This document shows positions 1 through 8,637 of a stretch of DNA of 53,466 nt, piece after piece. Location: contig CAZSXE010000013.1 in the NCBI GenBank assembly GCA_964611185.1, positions 1 through 53,466 on the forward strand. The letters run 5' to 3'. The DNA is from CAAGNP01 sp964611185 (GTDB taxonomy: Bacteria > Bacteroidota > Bacteroidia > Bacteroidales > UBA932). The notes beneath the pieces are model-generated. The model was not told the DNA's origin, did not search any database, and worked only from the letters and a program-made list of their open reading frames with translations. The first letter of the stretch is position 1, and every line of letters starts with the position of its first letter. The translations under genes and the position numbers were made by a program.

Positions 1-115
1 CCCCCCATAATGTGTGGCTTAGGGAGAGTCTCAGCCGCACCAGACAAGTTATTGCGAAGCAATGACGCAGGATGGGAGAATGGAACACTCTCCCTAAGCC
101 ATACATTATGGGGGG
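1..115. repeat. Long imperfect palindromic repeat element
   Basis: Positions 1-29 and 87-115 are inverted copies of each other: 28 of 29 positions match, the mismatch being G14 against A103, and six C pair with six G at the tips. The interior holds a second, perfect hairpin at 51-63 (ATTGC, loop GAA, GCAAT) followed by GACGCAG and ATGGGAG. The element starts exactly at base 1, so it may extend further left. It follows the comM stop codon (comM is read leftwards) and could act as a terminator, although the tip is G/C rather than a T run. Its core resembles the element at 53236-53384, so I infer a dispersed palindromic repeat family and not a private terminator. Confidence 0.75.
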
Positions 116-138
116 AGGGAAGTAATTATAATAATTTT

Positions 139-1665
139 CTATTTTACATCCTGAAATCTATATTGAACAGCTTCTGAGATGTGGGTTACAGAGATGTTTT
201 CTGAACCATCCATGTCTGCGATAGTTCTTGAAATTTTCAACACCCTTCCGTACCCTCTTGCCGAAAGAAATAATTTTTTCATTACTCGATCCATAAAGCT
301 TTTTTCCCTCTCTCCCAATGGACAAAACCTCTTTAACTGCTCTGCATTCATCTGTGAATTGGTGTAAGTATTGTTCTCATTTAAAAATCGATTTTCCTGT
401 ATTTTTCTTGCCGCCTCCACTCTTTCGGCAATCACAGAACTGCTCTCCTCTCTCACTCCATTTAAGAGAGAACTTCCCTCCACTGCCTTAACATGAATAT
501 TTAAATCTATTCTATCCATTAATGGCCCTGATAGCTTAGAGAGGTATCTTTCTATCATCTGAGAAGAACAAGAACATTTGTGATTATCATCACCAAAATA
601 TCCGCACGGACACGGATTCATGGACCCGACAAGCATAAAAGAAGCAGGATATTTTACCTTATATTTTACCCTTGAAATACAAATTTCCCTCTCTTCAAGG
701 GGCTGACGAAGAACATTCAGGGCATTAGTACTGTATTGAGTAATCTCATCAAGATATAGTACTCCGTTATGGGCAAGAGATATTTCTCCGGGAGAGGCAT
801 TTTGTCCTCCCCCCACTAAAGAAACTATGCTTCCTGTATGATGGGGCGAACGAAAAGGACGCTCCTTGATAAGACCATGCTTCCCGAGAGAAAGCCCTGC
901 TACAGAATAAATTGCACTTGTTTCTAAAGACTCTTTCCTCCCCATCTGAGGAAGAATGGAAGATAAACATCGCGACATAAAACTTTTTCCTGCTCCCGGA
1001 GGCCCCGTTAATATGACATTATGACCTCCTGAGGCAGCTATCTCCATCCCCCTCTTGGCAAACCCCTGACCTATAACATCCGCAAAATCGTCTTTGATTC
1101 TCCTACTCGGTTCTTCTTCATACTCTCTCCTGACGACCAGTAAATTATCAGCATAAGATTCACCATTAATAATATCAATAAGCTCGGCAAGATTATTTGC
1201 TCCGTATATCCTTATTCCATCCACATCAGCCGCTTCCACGGCAGACTCCACAGGAAAAATACACCCCTTATATCCGAGCTCCGCCGCCTTTATGGCAATA
1301 GGGAGCGCACCCGGCACAGGTCGCATTCTTCCATCAAGAGAAAGCTCACCCATTACCATAAAATCACTCGCCTGTATAAAAGAAATTTGTTCAGAGGCAG
1401 CAAGAAGGCCCACAGCAATAGCGGCATCAAACGCAGATCCCTCCTTTCTAATATTGGCGGGAGCCAAGTTAATTACTGTTTTTCTACCAGGCACTCTGTA
1501 ATTATAACTTTTTAAAGCGGTGGTAACTCTAAGGAGAGATTCTTTAACGGCACTATCCGGCAATCCTATTAAGAATATACCTACCCCCACCTGGACAGAC
1601 ACCTCTGCCGTAACGGGAATTACCTCAAGTCCTACACAGGAGGCACAATATGCTCTACACAACAT
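139..1665 (-). CDS. comM: YifB/ComM family Mg-chelatase-like AAA+ ATPase
   Basis: The 508-residue protein has the ComM layout. An N-terminal Lon-like domain spans about residues 1-170 and begins with the family-typical start up to the LIGLPDSAVKES segment. An AAA+ domain follows, with Walker A GPPGAGKS at 221-228 and Walker B LYLDE at 303-307. Paired cysteines at 352/354 and 364/366 (PCPCG, CSCS) are the family zinc-like motif, and the C-terminal region is the Mg-chelatase-like lid. In naturally transformable bacteria ComM is a hexameric helicase that drives branch migration of incoming DNA during recombination. Its presence in Bacteroidota is near universal and does not prove competence. Length is normal and the frame is intact. 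It is monocistronic and faces away from the acyl-CoA synthetase across an AT-rich 250-bp gap. Confidence 0.93.
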   Translation of the reverse strand: MLCRAYCASCVGLEVIPVTAEVSVQVGVGIFLIGLPDSAVKESLLRVTTALKSYNYRVPGRKTVINLAPANIRKEGSAFDAAIAVGLLAASEQISFIQASDFMVMGELSLDGRMRPVPGALPIAIKAAELGYKGCIFPVESAVEAADVDGIRIYGANNLAELIDIINGESYADNLLVVRREYEEEPSRRIKDDFADVIGQGFAKRGMEIAASGGHNVILTGPPGAGKSFMSRCLSSILPQMGRKESLETSAIYSVAGLSLGKHGLIKERPFRSPHHTGSIVSLVGGGQNASPGEISLAHNGVLYLDEITQYSTNALNVLRQPLEEREICISRVKYKVKYPASFMLVGSMNPCPCGYFGDDNHKCSCSSQMIERYLSKLSGPLMDRIDLNIHVKAVEGSSLLNGVREESSSVIAERVEAARKIQENRFLNENNTYTNSQMNAEQLKRFCPLGEREKSFMDRVMKKLFLSARGYGRVLKISRTIADMDGSENISVTHISEAVQYRFQDVK

Positions 1666-1866
1666 AATATTGATTATTTAATAAAAACATCAGATTCAAA
1701 AGTAGAAGATTTGACAATAATCTACAATAAGGAGAGTTTAAGTTTATTCGTTTTTATATTTTTCGATAGCAAAAAAACTGTTTTTTAAAAAAAATCGCCA
1801 CAAAATTTCAATAATTCACCACATTTTTTTGTTTTCACCACCCCCATTTGAATCACGCCCCATTTT

Positions 1867-1898
1867 TTAGATGAAAAATTAATATTGAATTATGTTTG
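1867..1898 (+). promoter_or_regulatory. Candidate promoter of the acyl-CoA synthetase gene
   Basis: A Bacteroidota -7 element TATGTTTG lies at 1891-1898, with a weak TTAG at 1867-1870 twenty bases upstream. A start near 1905 would leave a leader of about 14 nt before the ATG at 1919. It would rule out the in-frame ATG at 1892, which lies inside the -7 box. The gap 1666-1866 is very AT-rich. It also carries CGCCAC/CACCAC/CACCAC/CACGCC words at 1796, 1817, 1836 and 1854, spaced 18-21 bp. Confidence 0.5.
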
Positions 1899-1918
1899 CG
1901 CGATTAAAAAACGACACA

Positions 1919-3589
1919 ATGATAAAACAGAATCTTATTGATTTATACAGAGAGAGCTTCAATGCCAACTCTGACAGAGCCGCTCTTACGGACTATCCCA
2001 CTAAAGAGACATTTACATATCTTGAAACTGCCGCCATCATCCAGAAGCTCCACTGGATTTTCAAAGAAGCCGGCATAGAACAAGGTGATAAAATAGCATT
2101 GATTGGTAAAAACACGGCTCGCTGGGTTATTGCAGAGCTATCTGTCATTACTTATGGTGCAGTCATAGTTCCGATACTTCAAGATTTTCATGCGGAAGAT
2201 ATAAACAACATCATTCATCACTCTGAATCCAAATTATTGTTCGTCGATGACGCTCATTCATCAGTAATCGACACCGAAATAAACTCAGACCTCTCCATAA
2301 CATTGTCTCTTACCGATTTCAAATGTATCTATGAACGGCTCGGAAACCATGTCACATCTTTCTCCGCAAATATCGAACAATTATTTAAGGAAAAATATCC
2401 ATCTACATATAAAAAAGAAGATATAGTATTTGCAGATGTTCCCAACAGTCAGATGATCTGGCTAAGTTACACTTCCGGAACTACCGGAAACAGCAAAGGG
2501 GTAATGATTACAGCCAACAGCCTCGTTTCCAACATATTATATGCTACAAAAATAGCAAAGATGTGGATTCCGGGAGGCAATGAACTCTCTTATCTTCCCT
2601 TAGCACACGCCTACGGAGGAGTATTCGATGTGCTCGCACCCCTTACCATAGGCTCGCACATATACCTGTTCGGCAAACTTCCTGCCGCAAGCGTGATGAT
2701 ACAGGCATTGAACGAAGTTCGTCCATACTCTTTTCTCTCTGTTCCACTTCTTATTGAAAAAATATGTAAAGCGAAAGTATTCCCTCTTCTTGAAAAGAAC
2801 CCTGTAAAAACACTTATAAAGATCCCCTTAGTCAATAAATTTATCTATAAAACCATTAACAAAAAGATAAAAGGGGTGTTTGGCGGAGATGGACTTTGGG
2901 AGATGAATATGGGTGGAGCAGCAGTAGATCCTCAAGTTGAAGCTCTCCTTATGAAGATGAAATTTCCATTTACCGTAGGTTACGGAATGACGGAATGTGG
3001 CCCCTTGATAAGTTATACCACCCATTCAAAATACAAAGCAGGCTCCTGTGGGGCGATAATTCCGGGGATGGAAGTAAAAATCGATTCCACTGATCCATAT
3101 AATATCCCAGGTGAAATATGTGTAAGAGGAGAAAATGTAATGCTCGGATACTATAAAAACGAAGAGGCCACCAAGGCTGTTCTAAGCGAGGACGGATGGA
3201 TGCGCACTGGCGACCTCGGAATTATTGATAAAGATCAGACTATCTATATCAAAGGGCGTTGCAAAACGATGATACTTCTCTCCAACGGTCAGAATATTTA
3301 CCCGGAACAGATTGAATTTAAGCTTAATAACTTAGAGCTCATCTCTGAAAGTCTCGTTATTCTCAAAGAAAACAGATTAATCGCCCTGGTATATCCGAAT
3401 ATTGAAGAGATTAAACAACGCTCCCTTTCACAGCAGGAAGTTAAAGAGATAATGAACAACAATCTCAAGAAATTGAACTCCTGCGTAGCTGTTTACGAAA
3501 AAATAACAGAAATTGAGCTCCGCGACAGTGAATTTGAAAAAACACCGAAAAAAAGCATTAAAAGATACCTTTATACGGCTATAAGATAG
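1919..3589 (+). CDS. AMP-dependent long-chain acyl-CoA synthetase
   Basis: The enzyme activates a fatty acid to acyl-AMP and transfers it to CoA, feeding phospholipid synthesis or beta-oxidation. The ANL-superfamily signature YTSGTTGNSKG lies near residues 184-194. Later come the GYGMTE motif (A5) and the GWMRTGDLG hinge region (A8). A short C-terminal domain ends in KTPKKSIKRY with the catalytic-type lysine. At about 556 residues it is close to bacterial FadD/FAA1-like proteins. I chose the ATG at 1919 (MIKQNLIDLY) over an upstream in-frame ATG because the latter overlaps the probable -7 promoter box. The last 19 bp overlap convergently with waaA. Substrate chain length cannot be read from the sequence. 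Confidence 0.88.
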   Translation: MIKQNLIDLYRESFNANSDRAALTDYPTKETFTYLETAAIIQKLHWIFKEAGIEQGDKIALIGKNTARWVIAELSVITYGAVIVPILQDFHAEDINNIIHHSESKLLFVDDAHSSVIDTEINSDLSITLSLTDFKCIYERLGNHVTSFSANIEQLFKEKYPSTYKKEDIVFADVPNSQMIWLSYTSGTTGNSKGVMITANSLVSNILYATKIAKMWIPGGNELSYLPLAHAYGGVFDVLAPLTIGSHIYLFGKLPAASVMIQALNEVRPYSFLSVPLLIEKICKAKVFPLLEKNPVKTLIKIPLVNKFIYKTINKKIKGVFGGDGLWEMNMGGAAVDPQVEALLMKMKFPFTVGYGMTECGPLISYTTHSKYKAGSCGAIIPGMEVKIDSTDPYNIPGEICVRGENVMLGYYKNEEATKAVLSEDGWMRTGDLGIIDKDQTIYIKGRCKTMILLSNGQNIYPEQIEFKLNNLELISESLVILKENRLIALVYPNIEEIKQRSLSQQEVKEIMNNNLKKLNSCVAVYEKITEIELRDSEFEKTPKKSIKRYLYTAIR

Positions 3590-4821
3590 CCAAGTATCAT
3601 ATCTGTCGCCCCTATATGACTCTCTACATAATCCTTTGAAATCTCAGATATCTTACTATACACCTCTTCGGCGGTATCGGATGATATAAGATTTGTTAAA
3701 AGCGAAGTAAGTCCTTTTGATGAAGATACGGAAAAGGCTCCTCCGAGATCAATTAAATCACAGGCCTCCTTAAACTGGTGATAATTGGGTCCGAAGAAAA
3801 CAGGAGAGCCATAAGCTGCCGCTTCGAGGATATTGTGTATGCCCACTCCAAACCCACCTCCGATATAGGCATATTTGCCATATTTATAGAGAGAAGAGAG
3901 AAGTCCCATACAATCTATTACCAATATTTGAGCCTCACGCAAAAGGCGAAAATCGCCGCATTGAGAGAATAAAACAATTTTATAATCGGAGAAACATCTG
4001 AGAATCGAACCAATACGCTCTTTATTAACCTCATGAGGGACCAAAACCATCTTTAACCGAGGAAAAGATTTGAGGGTTTTACAGAGGAGCAGCTCATCTT
4101 TTTCCCAAGTGCTTCCGGCAATGAGCGTTATGAAATCCTGTGAAAACCTTTTCACTGTCTCATTGTCTTTAACGGCGTTTTCATCAGCAACTTTTTTTAC
4201 TCTGTCAAAGCGAGTATCCCCGCTGACTACCACATTTTCGACCCCTATTTTATTCAAAAGATTTTTAGAAATCTCATCCTGTACAAAAATCAACTCATAA
4301 AAAGAGAGGATTCTACGGAAAAAAGAACCATACCACTTAAAAAACAGCTGCTTCGGTCTGAATATCGAAGAGACTAAATAGCATGGAATCGATTGTGAAT
4401 GAAGAACAGACAGAAAAAAGTACCAGTACTCATATTTAATAAAAAAAACTGCCTTAGGATTAACTGCATTTATAAATTTTCGAGCATTACGGAATGAATC
4501 GACAGGTAAATAGTAAACCCAATCTGCATATTTGTAATTTTTTCTTAACTCGTACCCCGAAGGGGAGAAAAAAGTTACAAGTATTTTTTCATCTTTACCG
4601 CTTTTTTTGCATTTTTCAATCAATGGACGAGCTTGTTCAAATTCACCGATTGAAGCACAATGAAACCAAACAACAGGCTTATCGCTTATCACCTCATCTT
4701 TTATTCGATCAAGGAGTCTATATCTCCCCTTTATGAAAAGGGAGGCCTTCTTGTTGAAAGGGGAAATTATCGCCGCTCCCAAAAAATAAAGAAAAATTCC
4801 TATTTGGTATAATATTGTCAA
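3571..4821 (-). CDS. waaA: 3-deoxy-D-manno-octulosonic acid (Kdo) transferase
   Basis: WaaA (KdtA) transfers Kdo from CMP-Kdo to lipid IVA at the inner face of the inner membrane, starting the LPS core. The 416-residue protein has an N-terminal membrane anchor (about 3-20), the HCASIGE motif at 54-60 with the presumed catalytic base Glu60, and the GT-B C-terminal nucleotide-sugar site. The latter includes GSTWEKDE and GGGFGVGIHNILEAAAYG, then FGPNYHQF. The start codon is TTG at 4821: an in-frame TAG lies two codons upstream and no ATG occurs in the first 60 codons. It overlaps the acyl-CoA synthetase tail-to-tail by 19 bp. Confidence 0.93.
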   Translation of the reverse strand: MTILYQIGIFLYFLGAAIISPFNKKASLFIKGRYRLLDRIKDEVISDKPVVWFHCASIGEFEQARPLIEKCKKSGKDEKILVTFFSPSGYELRKNYKYADWVYYLPVDSFRNARKFINAVNPKAVFFIKYEYWYFFLSVLHSQSIPCYLVSSIFRPKQLFFKWYGSFFRRILSFYELIFVQDEISKNLLNKIGVENVVVSGDTRFDRVKKVADENAVKDNETVKRFSQDFITLIAGSTWEKDELLLCKTLKSFPRLKMVLVPHEVNKERIGSILRCFSDYKIVLFSQCGDFRLLREAQILVIDCMGLLSSLYKYGKYAYIGGGFGVGIHNILEAAAYGSPVFFGPNYHQFKEACDLIDLGGAFSVSSSKGLTSLLTNLISSDTAEEVYSKISEISKDYVESHIGATDMILGYLIAV

Positions 4822-4869
4822 TCTCTATCAAATTAAGGTGCGAAAGTAAGAATAAAAAAGATTAATCAC

Positions 4870-4877
4870 TATCTTTG
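4870..4877 (+). promoter_or_regulatory. -7 promoter element of the lipid ABC transporter operon
   Basis: TATCTTTG matches the Bacteroidota TAnnTTTG box, about 50 bp before the permease start codon. I see no good TTTG at the expected upstream spacing. Confidence 0.45.
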
Positions 4878-4928
4878 TAAACTTTTATTAAATAAAAAGA
4901 ACATTTTATATCTATAAAAAAGTTATAA

Positions 4929-5669
4929 ATGAATAGATTACTCACACTGACAGGCCAATACTTCCTCCTTATGAAAAGGACTTTCAAAAAGCCTGAAAAA
5001 TGGGGTATCTTTTTCAGACAATGCATTTCAGAAGCAGACAAACTTGTAATAAACTCTATCCCTCTTGTAGCATTAATTTCCGTTTTTATCGGAGCAGTAC
5101 TCGTCATTCAGACAGCCAATAATCTTGAAAATCCTTTAATTCCAAAGATGTACATAGGATATATGACGAGGGAAAGTCTTATTCTTGAATTCAGTTCCAC
5201 TATGATCTGCCTGATACTTGCCGGTAAAATCGGTTCCAATATCTCCTCCGAGATAGGGAGTATGAGAATTACCGAGCAGATAGATGCTATGGATATGATG
5301 GGTGTCAATTCAGCAAACTACCTCATACTCCCCAAATTAACTGTCACCACGCTTCTTAATCCCCTTCTTATGCTTATGAGTTTTATGCTCGGCTTATTAG
5401 GTGGTTATTTGATTGTTGCCATTACCGGGATTATCAGTCCTGACACATTTGTCACCGGGATAAGGTTTTGGTTTCTCGATTTATATGTCATTTACAGTAT
5501 CATCAAAACAGCTGTATTCAGTTTTATTATAACCTCTATTTCTTGTTTTTACGGATATAATGCCTCCAACGGCTCACTCGGTGTGGGGCGTTCCAGTACA
5601 AAAGCCATTGTCGTAAGCTCGGCTCTTATTTTAATTTTTAATCTTATGCTCACAAAGCTGATTCTCTAA
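4929..5669 (+). CDS. mlaE: MlaE-type lipid-transport ABC permease
   Basis: The 246-residue membrane protein belongs to the MlaE permease family. It has an amphipathic N-terminal helix (MKRTFKKPEKWG), a first membrane segment around residues 40-60 (VALISVFIGAVLVIQTA) and the conserved stretch RESLILEFSSTMICLILAGK. The family hallmark EIGSMRITEQIDAMDMMGVN follows, then three to four hydrophobic segments to the C-terminus. In Gram-negatives MlaE works with MlaF (ATPase) and an MCE protein (MlaD) to move phospholipids between the membranes and keep the outer membrane asymmetric. The stop codon overlaps the mlaF ATG (TAATG). No MCE-domain gene follows here. Confidence 0.87.
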   Translation: MNRLLTLTGQYFLLMKRTFKKPEKWGIFFRQCISEADKLVINSIPLVALISVFIGAVLVIQTANNLENPLIPKMYIGYMTRESLILEFSSTMICLILAGKIGSNISSEIGSMRITEQIDAMDMMGVNSANYLILPKLTVTTLLNPLLMLMSFMLGLLGGYLIVAITGIISPDTFVTGIRFWFLDLYVIYSIIKTAVFSFIITSISCFYGYNASNGSLGVGRSSTKAIVVSSALILIFNLMLTKLIL

Positions 5670-6430
5670 TGATAAAAGTAGAACATTTATATAAAGAATT
5701 TGATGATGAAGAGGTACTCCACGACATATCTCTCGATTATAAAGACGGAGAGTGTTCTCTTATTATCGGAGCAAGCGGCTCAGGCAAAACCGTTCTTTTA
5801 AAATCCATCGTAGGACTGCTTGAACCCGAAAAAGGGAATATATGGTTTGACGATATTCTCTACAACAGCTTATCCTCTGCCGAAAAAAAACTCATCCACA
5901 CCAAGATAGGAATGTTATTTCAGGGTAGTGCACTGTTTGATTTCGCGACAGCCCAGGAAAATGTAATGTTTCCTATGAATTTCTTCACATCATGGACAAA
6001 ATCCGAAAAAATCGAAAAGGCTAATTTATGTCTTAAAAAAGTGGGGCTTGTCAATGTTAACAATAAATATCCCTCAGAGCTTTCCGGAGGGATGCAAAAA
6101 AGGGTGGGCATTGCTCGAGCCATCGCATTGAACCCAAAATACCTATTCTGCGACGAGCCCAATTCCGGTCTTGACCCCAACACTTCGATACTGATCGACA
6201 GATTGATCAGAGATATTACTCAAGAATACAACATTACCACCATCATCAATACCCATGATATGAATTCCGTAATGGAAATTGGGGACAAAGTGGCGTTTAT
6301 TTACAAAGGTCATATAAAATGGTGCGGTTCTAAAGAGGAAATTCTTCACACTGAATGTAGTGAATTAAATGATTTTGTTTTTGCATCAAATATGGCTAAA
6401 CGGCTAAAATCTCTCATTTTCAAAAAATAA
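5669..6430 (+). CDS. mlaF: MlaF-type ABC transporter ATP-binding protein
   Basis: This is the ATPase partner of the overlapping permease gene. It has Walker A GASGSGKT at 34-41, Q-loop MLFQGSALF near 82-90, ABC signature LSGGMQ at 138-143, Walker B YLFCDEP at 158-164 and the H-loop histidine in NTHDMNS. The GSALFDF Q-loop context and the SGGMQKRVGIARA signature are typical of MlaF and not of sugar or amino-acid importers. The 253-residue length is normal. Translational coupling through the 1-nt overlap is expected. After its stop comes only 32 bp and then the convergent rhuM gene, so the operon ends without an MlaD gene. Confidence 0.88.
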   Translation: MIKVEHLYKEFDDEEVLHDISLDYKDGECSLIIGASGSGKTVLLKSIVGLLEPEKGNIWFDDILYNSLSSAEKKLIHTKIGMLFQGSALFDFATAQENVMFPMNFFTSWTKSEKIEKANLCLKKVGLVNVNNKYPSELSGGMQKRVGIARAIALNPKYLFCDEPNSGLDPNTSILIDRLIRDITQEYNITTIINTHDMNSVMEIGDKVAFIYKGHIKWCGSKEEILHTECSELNDFVFASNMAKRLKSLIFKK

Positions 6431-6462
6431 ATGATTTCTGCTTCAATTTTTCTATCCATCTT

Positions 6463-7431
6463 CTATTGATTTAGTTTCTTAATGTCTTCATCCAATTCTT
6501 TGATACTCTCGTAATGTTCTATTTCTTTTTGCGTATATATGTATTTATCATATTCCGTTTCTGCCTTCTCAATCGCTAATTCGTGAGAAATTTTCCCTGC
6601 ATTTGTCAGGACATTCTTTTCATTCATCAATAGAATTCCATCCAATCTTGCCACCCAGTCTTTTTGATACATAACCTTGTGAGCTATGGCTTGAGATTCA
6701 GCGTATGCAAGAAATTGCTCAACCAAAAGTTTCAGCGCAGATATTTCATTTTCATTGAGATAATTCTTTGCCACTTCAATATCAGTCTTTCGTACCTTTT
6801 TCGGAACAGAAGTGGAAGTAAGTCCCATTTGTGGAAGTGCGGCGTTGACTCTATAATAGACTAACTCAGCTGCTGTTTTGCCGCTTACTGCCCAAAGAAG
6901 CTTGTTTTGTACTTTCTTGAAGAACTCTATTGTCATCTGAGAGCTGGGATCGTAATCTATGCTTGTGGCATAAATATCCTTGATTTGCTGGTAAAATACT
7001 CTTTCGGATAAGCGGATTGATCTGATACGCTCAACCAATTCTTTGAAATAGTTCATAGATGAACCACTGGTAAACCTTTCGTCATTCAAAGAATAACCCT
7101 TTATAATATACTCGCTTAATCGTTTTGTCGCCCACTGTCTAAATTGAGTGCCTTGATAGGACTTTACGCGGTAGCCTACTGATATTATAACATCGAGATT
7201 ATAGAAATTCGTGGGCTTAGTAAAATCGGAATTTCCGATTTTACGCATAGAAACAGCTTGGGACAGCTCTTTTTCTTCGAAAATATTCAGAATATGTTCA
7301 TTGATGGTAGCTCTTGATTTTCCAAATAACTGCGACATCTGTTCGATAGAAAGCCAAACTGTCTCATTCTCAAATAGGACATCCACCTTGACATTACCGT
7401 CTTCGCTTTTGTATAGTACTATCTCATTCAT
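6463..7431 (-). CDS. rhuM: RhuM family protein
   Basis: The 322-residue protein matches the RhuM (virulence RhuM) family: an N-terminal region with VWLSIEQMSQLFGKSRATINEHILNIF (helix-turn-helix-like), then FYNLDVIISVGYRVKSYQGTQFRQWATKRLSEYI. This second block is the BRO-N/KilA-N-like part shared with phage antirepressors. A C-terminal helical region follows. RhuM was named from a Salmonella pathogenicity island but has no established biochemical function; family members often accompany restriction or mobile loci. Here the gene stands alone between housekeeping operons. An in-frame GTG lies at 7443, but the ATG at 7431 matches the family start MNEIVLYKSEDG. It could be a single-gene cargo insertion. 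Confidence 0.85.
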   Translation of the reverse strand: MNEIVLYKSEDGNVKVDVLFENETVWLSIEQMSQLFGKSRATINEHILNIFEEKELSQAVSMRKIGNSDFTKPTNFYNLDVIISVGYRVKSYQGTQFRQWATKRLSEYIIKGYSLNDERFTSGSSMNYFKELVERIRSIRLSERVFYQQIKDIYATSIDYDPSSQMTIEFFKKVQNKLLWAVSGKTAAELVYYRVNAALPQMGLTSTSVPKKVRKTDIEVAKNYLNENEISALKLLVEQFLAYAESQAIAHKVMYQKDWVARLDGILLMNEKNVLTNAGKISHELAIEKAETEYDKYIYTQKEIEHYESIKELDEDIKKLNQ

Positions 7432-7485
7432 TGTTAAAAACACTTTTTAGCAAGCATTGAAGTTCTCCTACTCTATCATCACTAA

Positions 7486-8637
7486 TTACAGATGAAATCT
7501 GAAGCCGAGTTCGAGCTTAAACTGAAGAGGCTGAGATGTTCTGATGCTGAAAGGCTGATCACAGTCAAAGAAATATGCGACGCTCGGATCGAGATAAATA
7601 CCAAGCAATTTAATAAACCTATACTCAAGTCCCACTCCGAGATTTGCAGACCACTGACTGCCGTTAATAGACTCAGTTCTATATGAAACTGCATCATTAA
7701 GCCCTTTTATGCTACATTTGGATTGAATCCCCTTTTCAAACATCCCCCCTGCCGCAACATAGAATTTAAGCACTTCGGTATGAAGAACATTAAAATAAAG
7801 CGAAAGCGGAACACCTACATAATGAATATTCTGTTCCACTAACCCCTGATAACTGTTATCGATAAGAGCCTGATATTCGCTATGAAGCAATGTATAATTA
7901 GCTCCGATTCCCAATGAAAGCCTGTCGGTAAATGAAAATTGAAGCTGAAGTCCGAAAGTCATAGGGAAAAAGAAATGAGGCTCGTTAATGGGGGTAATGC
8001 CGTAATTTGAAACGGATGAGTGTCCGGGGGCGTATTGAGGTACGGAAAAATCTGTGGAAGCAGGATTGGCAGCCATAATATTGGAAGCTATTCCTATCGA
8101 AACAGGAATCCTCCTCCCTGCCGATATCTCCTCTTCTTCAAATTCTTCAATAGGTCCAAAATAGCTGTTTCCCTGAGGTTTATCCCCTTCGGGCAATACC
8201 TCCGTGGCAGAATTAGCCTGTCGATCAGCCCCTGCGGAGACTTGCTCAGATACTGCGACTTCCTCCTCGGCTTCTTCGCTCTTTGACTGCACAAGTGCAA
8301 TATTGCGAGAATCGCTCGAAGCTGTTTTTCTTTCAACAGAGGAAATTCTTCTTAATTTATCAATGGCAGGTGTGTCAATCTCAGGAACAGGAATCTGTAC
8401 CACGGCAAGTTTTGAAACTTCTACATCGGGGGTTTCATTATTATTATAAGGGGTAAACAATATTAAACCGATGGATAGGGAGGCGGCAGCAGCTATCATT
8501 CCCGTCCATTTTAGAATAACGACTCTCCGTCTCCTGCTCAGTCCTTTTTCAATCCCATCCCAAACACTCTCCGAAACAGGCTCGGAATGTGAATCTGCCA
8601 TTCTTTTAATTATTTTATCGAATTCTGTATTGTTCAT
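7486..8637 (-). CDS. Dual-membrane anti-sigma factor with C-terminal outer-membrane barrel (Dma-like)
   Basis: The 383-residue protein has three visible parts. Residues 1-40 are a short cytoplasmic, charged segment with ESVWDGIEKGLSRRRR. Residues 43-62 form one membrane helix. Then comes a long polar linker, rich in E, S and P (about 65-185), and an antiparallel beta-rich C-terminal region (about 188-383) ending in the aromatic pattern LELGFRFHL typical of outer-membrane barrels. This matches the architecture reported for dual-membrane-spanning anti-sigma factors of Bacteroides thetaiotaomicron (Dma), which link an outer-membrane barrel to an ECF sigma factor. It overlaps the upstream sigma gene by 4 bp (ATGA), so the two are translationally coupled. 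I infer that it holds the sigma factor inactive and responds to outer-membrane state. Confidence 0.75.
   Translation of the reverse strand: MNNTEFDKIIKRMADSHSEPVSESVWDGIEKGLSRRRRVVILKWTGMIAAAASLSIGLILFTPYNNNETPDVEVSKLAVVQIPVPEIDTPAIDKLRRISSVERKTASSDSRNIALVQSKSEEAEEEVAVSEQVSAGADRQANSATEVLPEGDKPQGNSYFGPIEEFEEEEISAGRRIPVSIGIASNIMAANPASTDFSVPQYAPGHSSVSNYGITPINEPHFFFPMTFGLQLQFSFTDRLSLGIGANYTLLHSEYQALIDNSYQGLVEQNIHYVGVPLSLYFNVLHTEVLKFYVAAGGMFEKGIQSKCSIKGLNDAVSYRTESINGSQWSANLGVGLEYRFIKLLGIYLDPSVAYFFDCDQPFSIRTSQPLQFKLELGFRFHL

Noticed and set aside
1892..1918. ATG at 1892 as start of the acyl-CoA synthetase
   Set aside because: It lies inside a TATGTTTG -7 box and the added nine residues have no family match; ATG 1919 is preferred.
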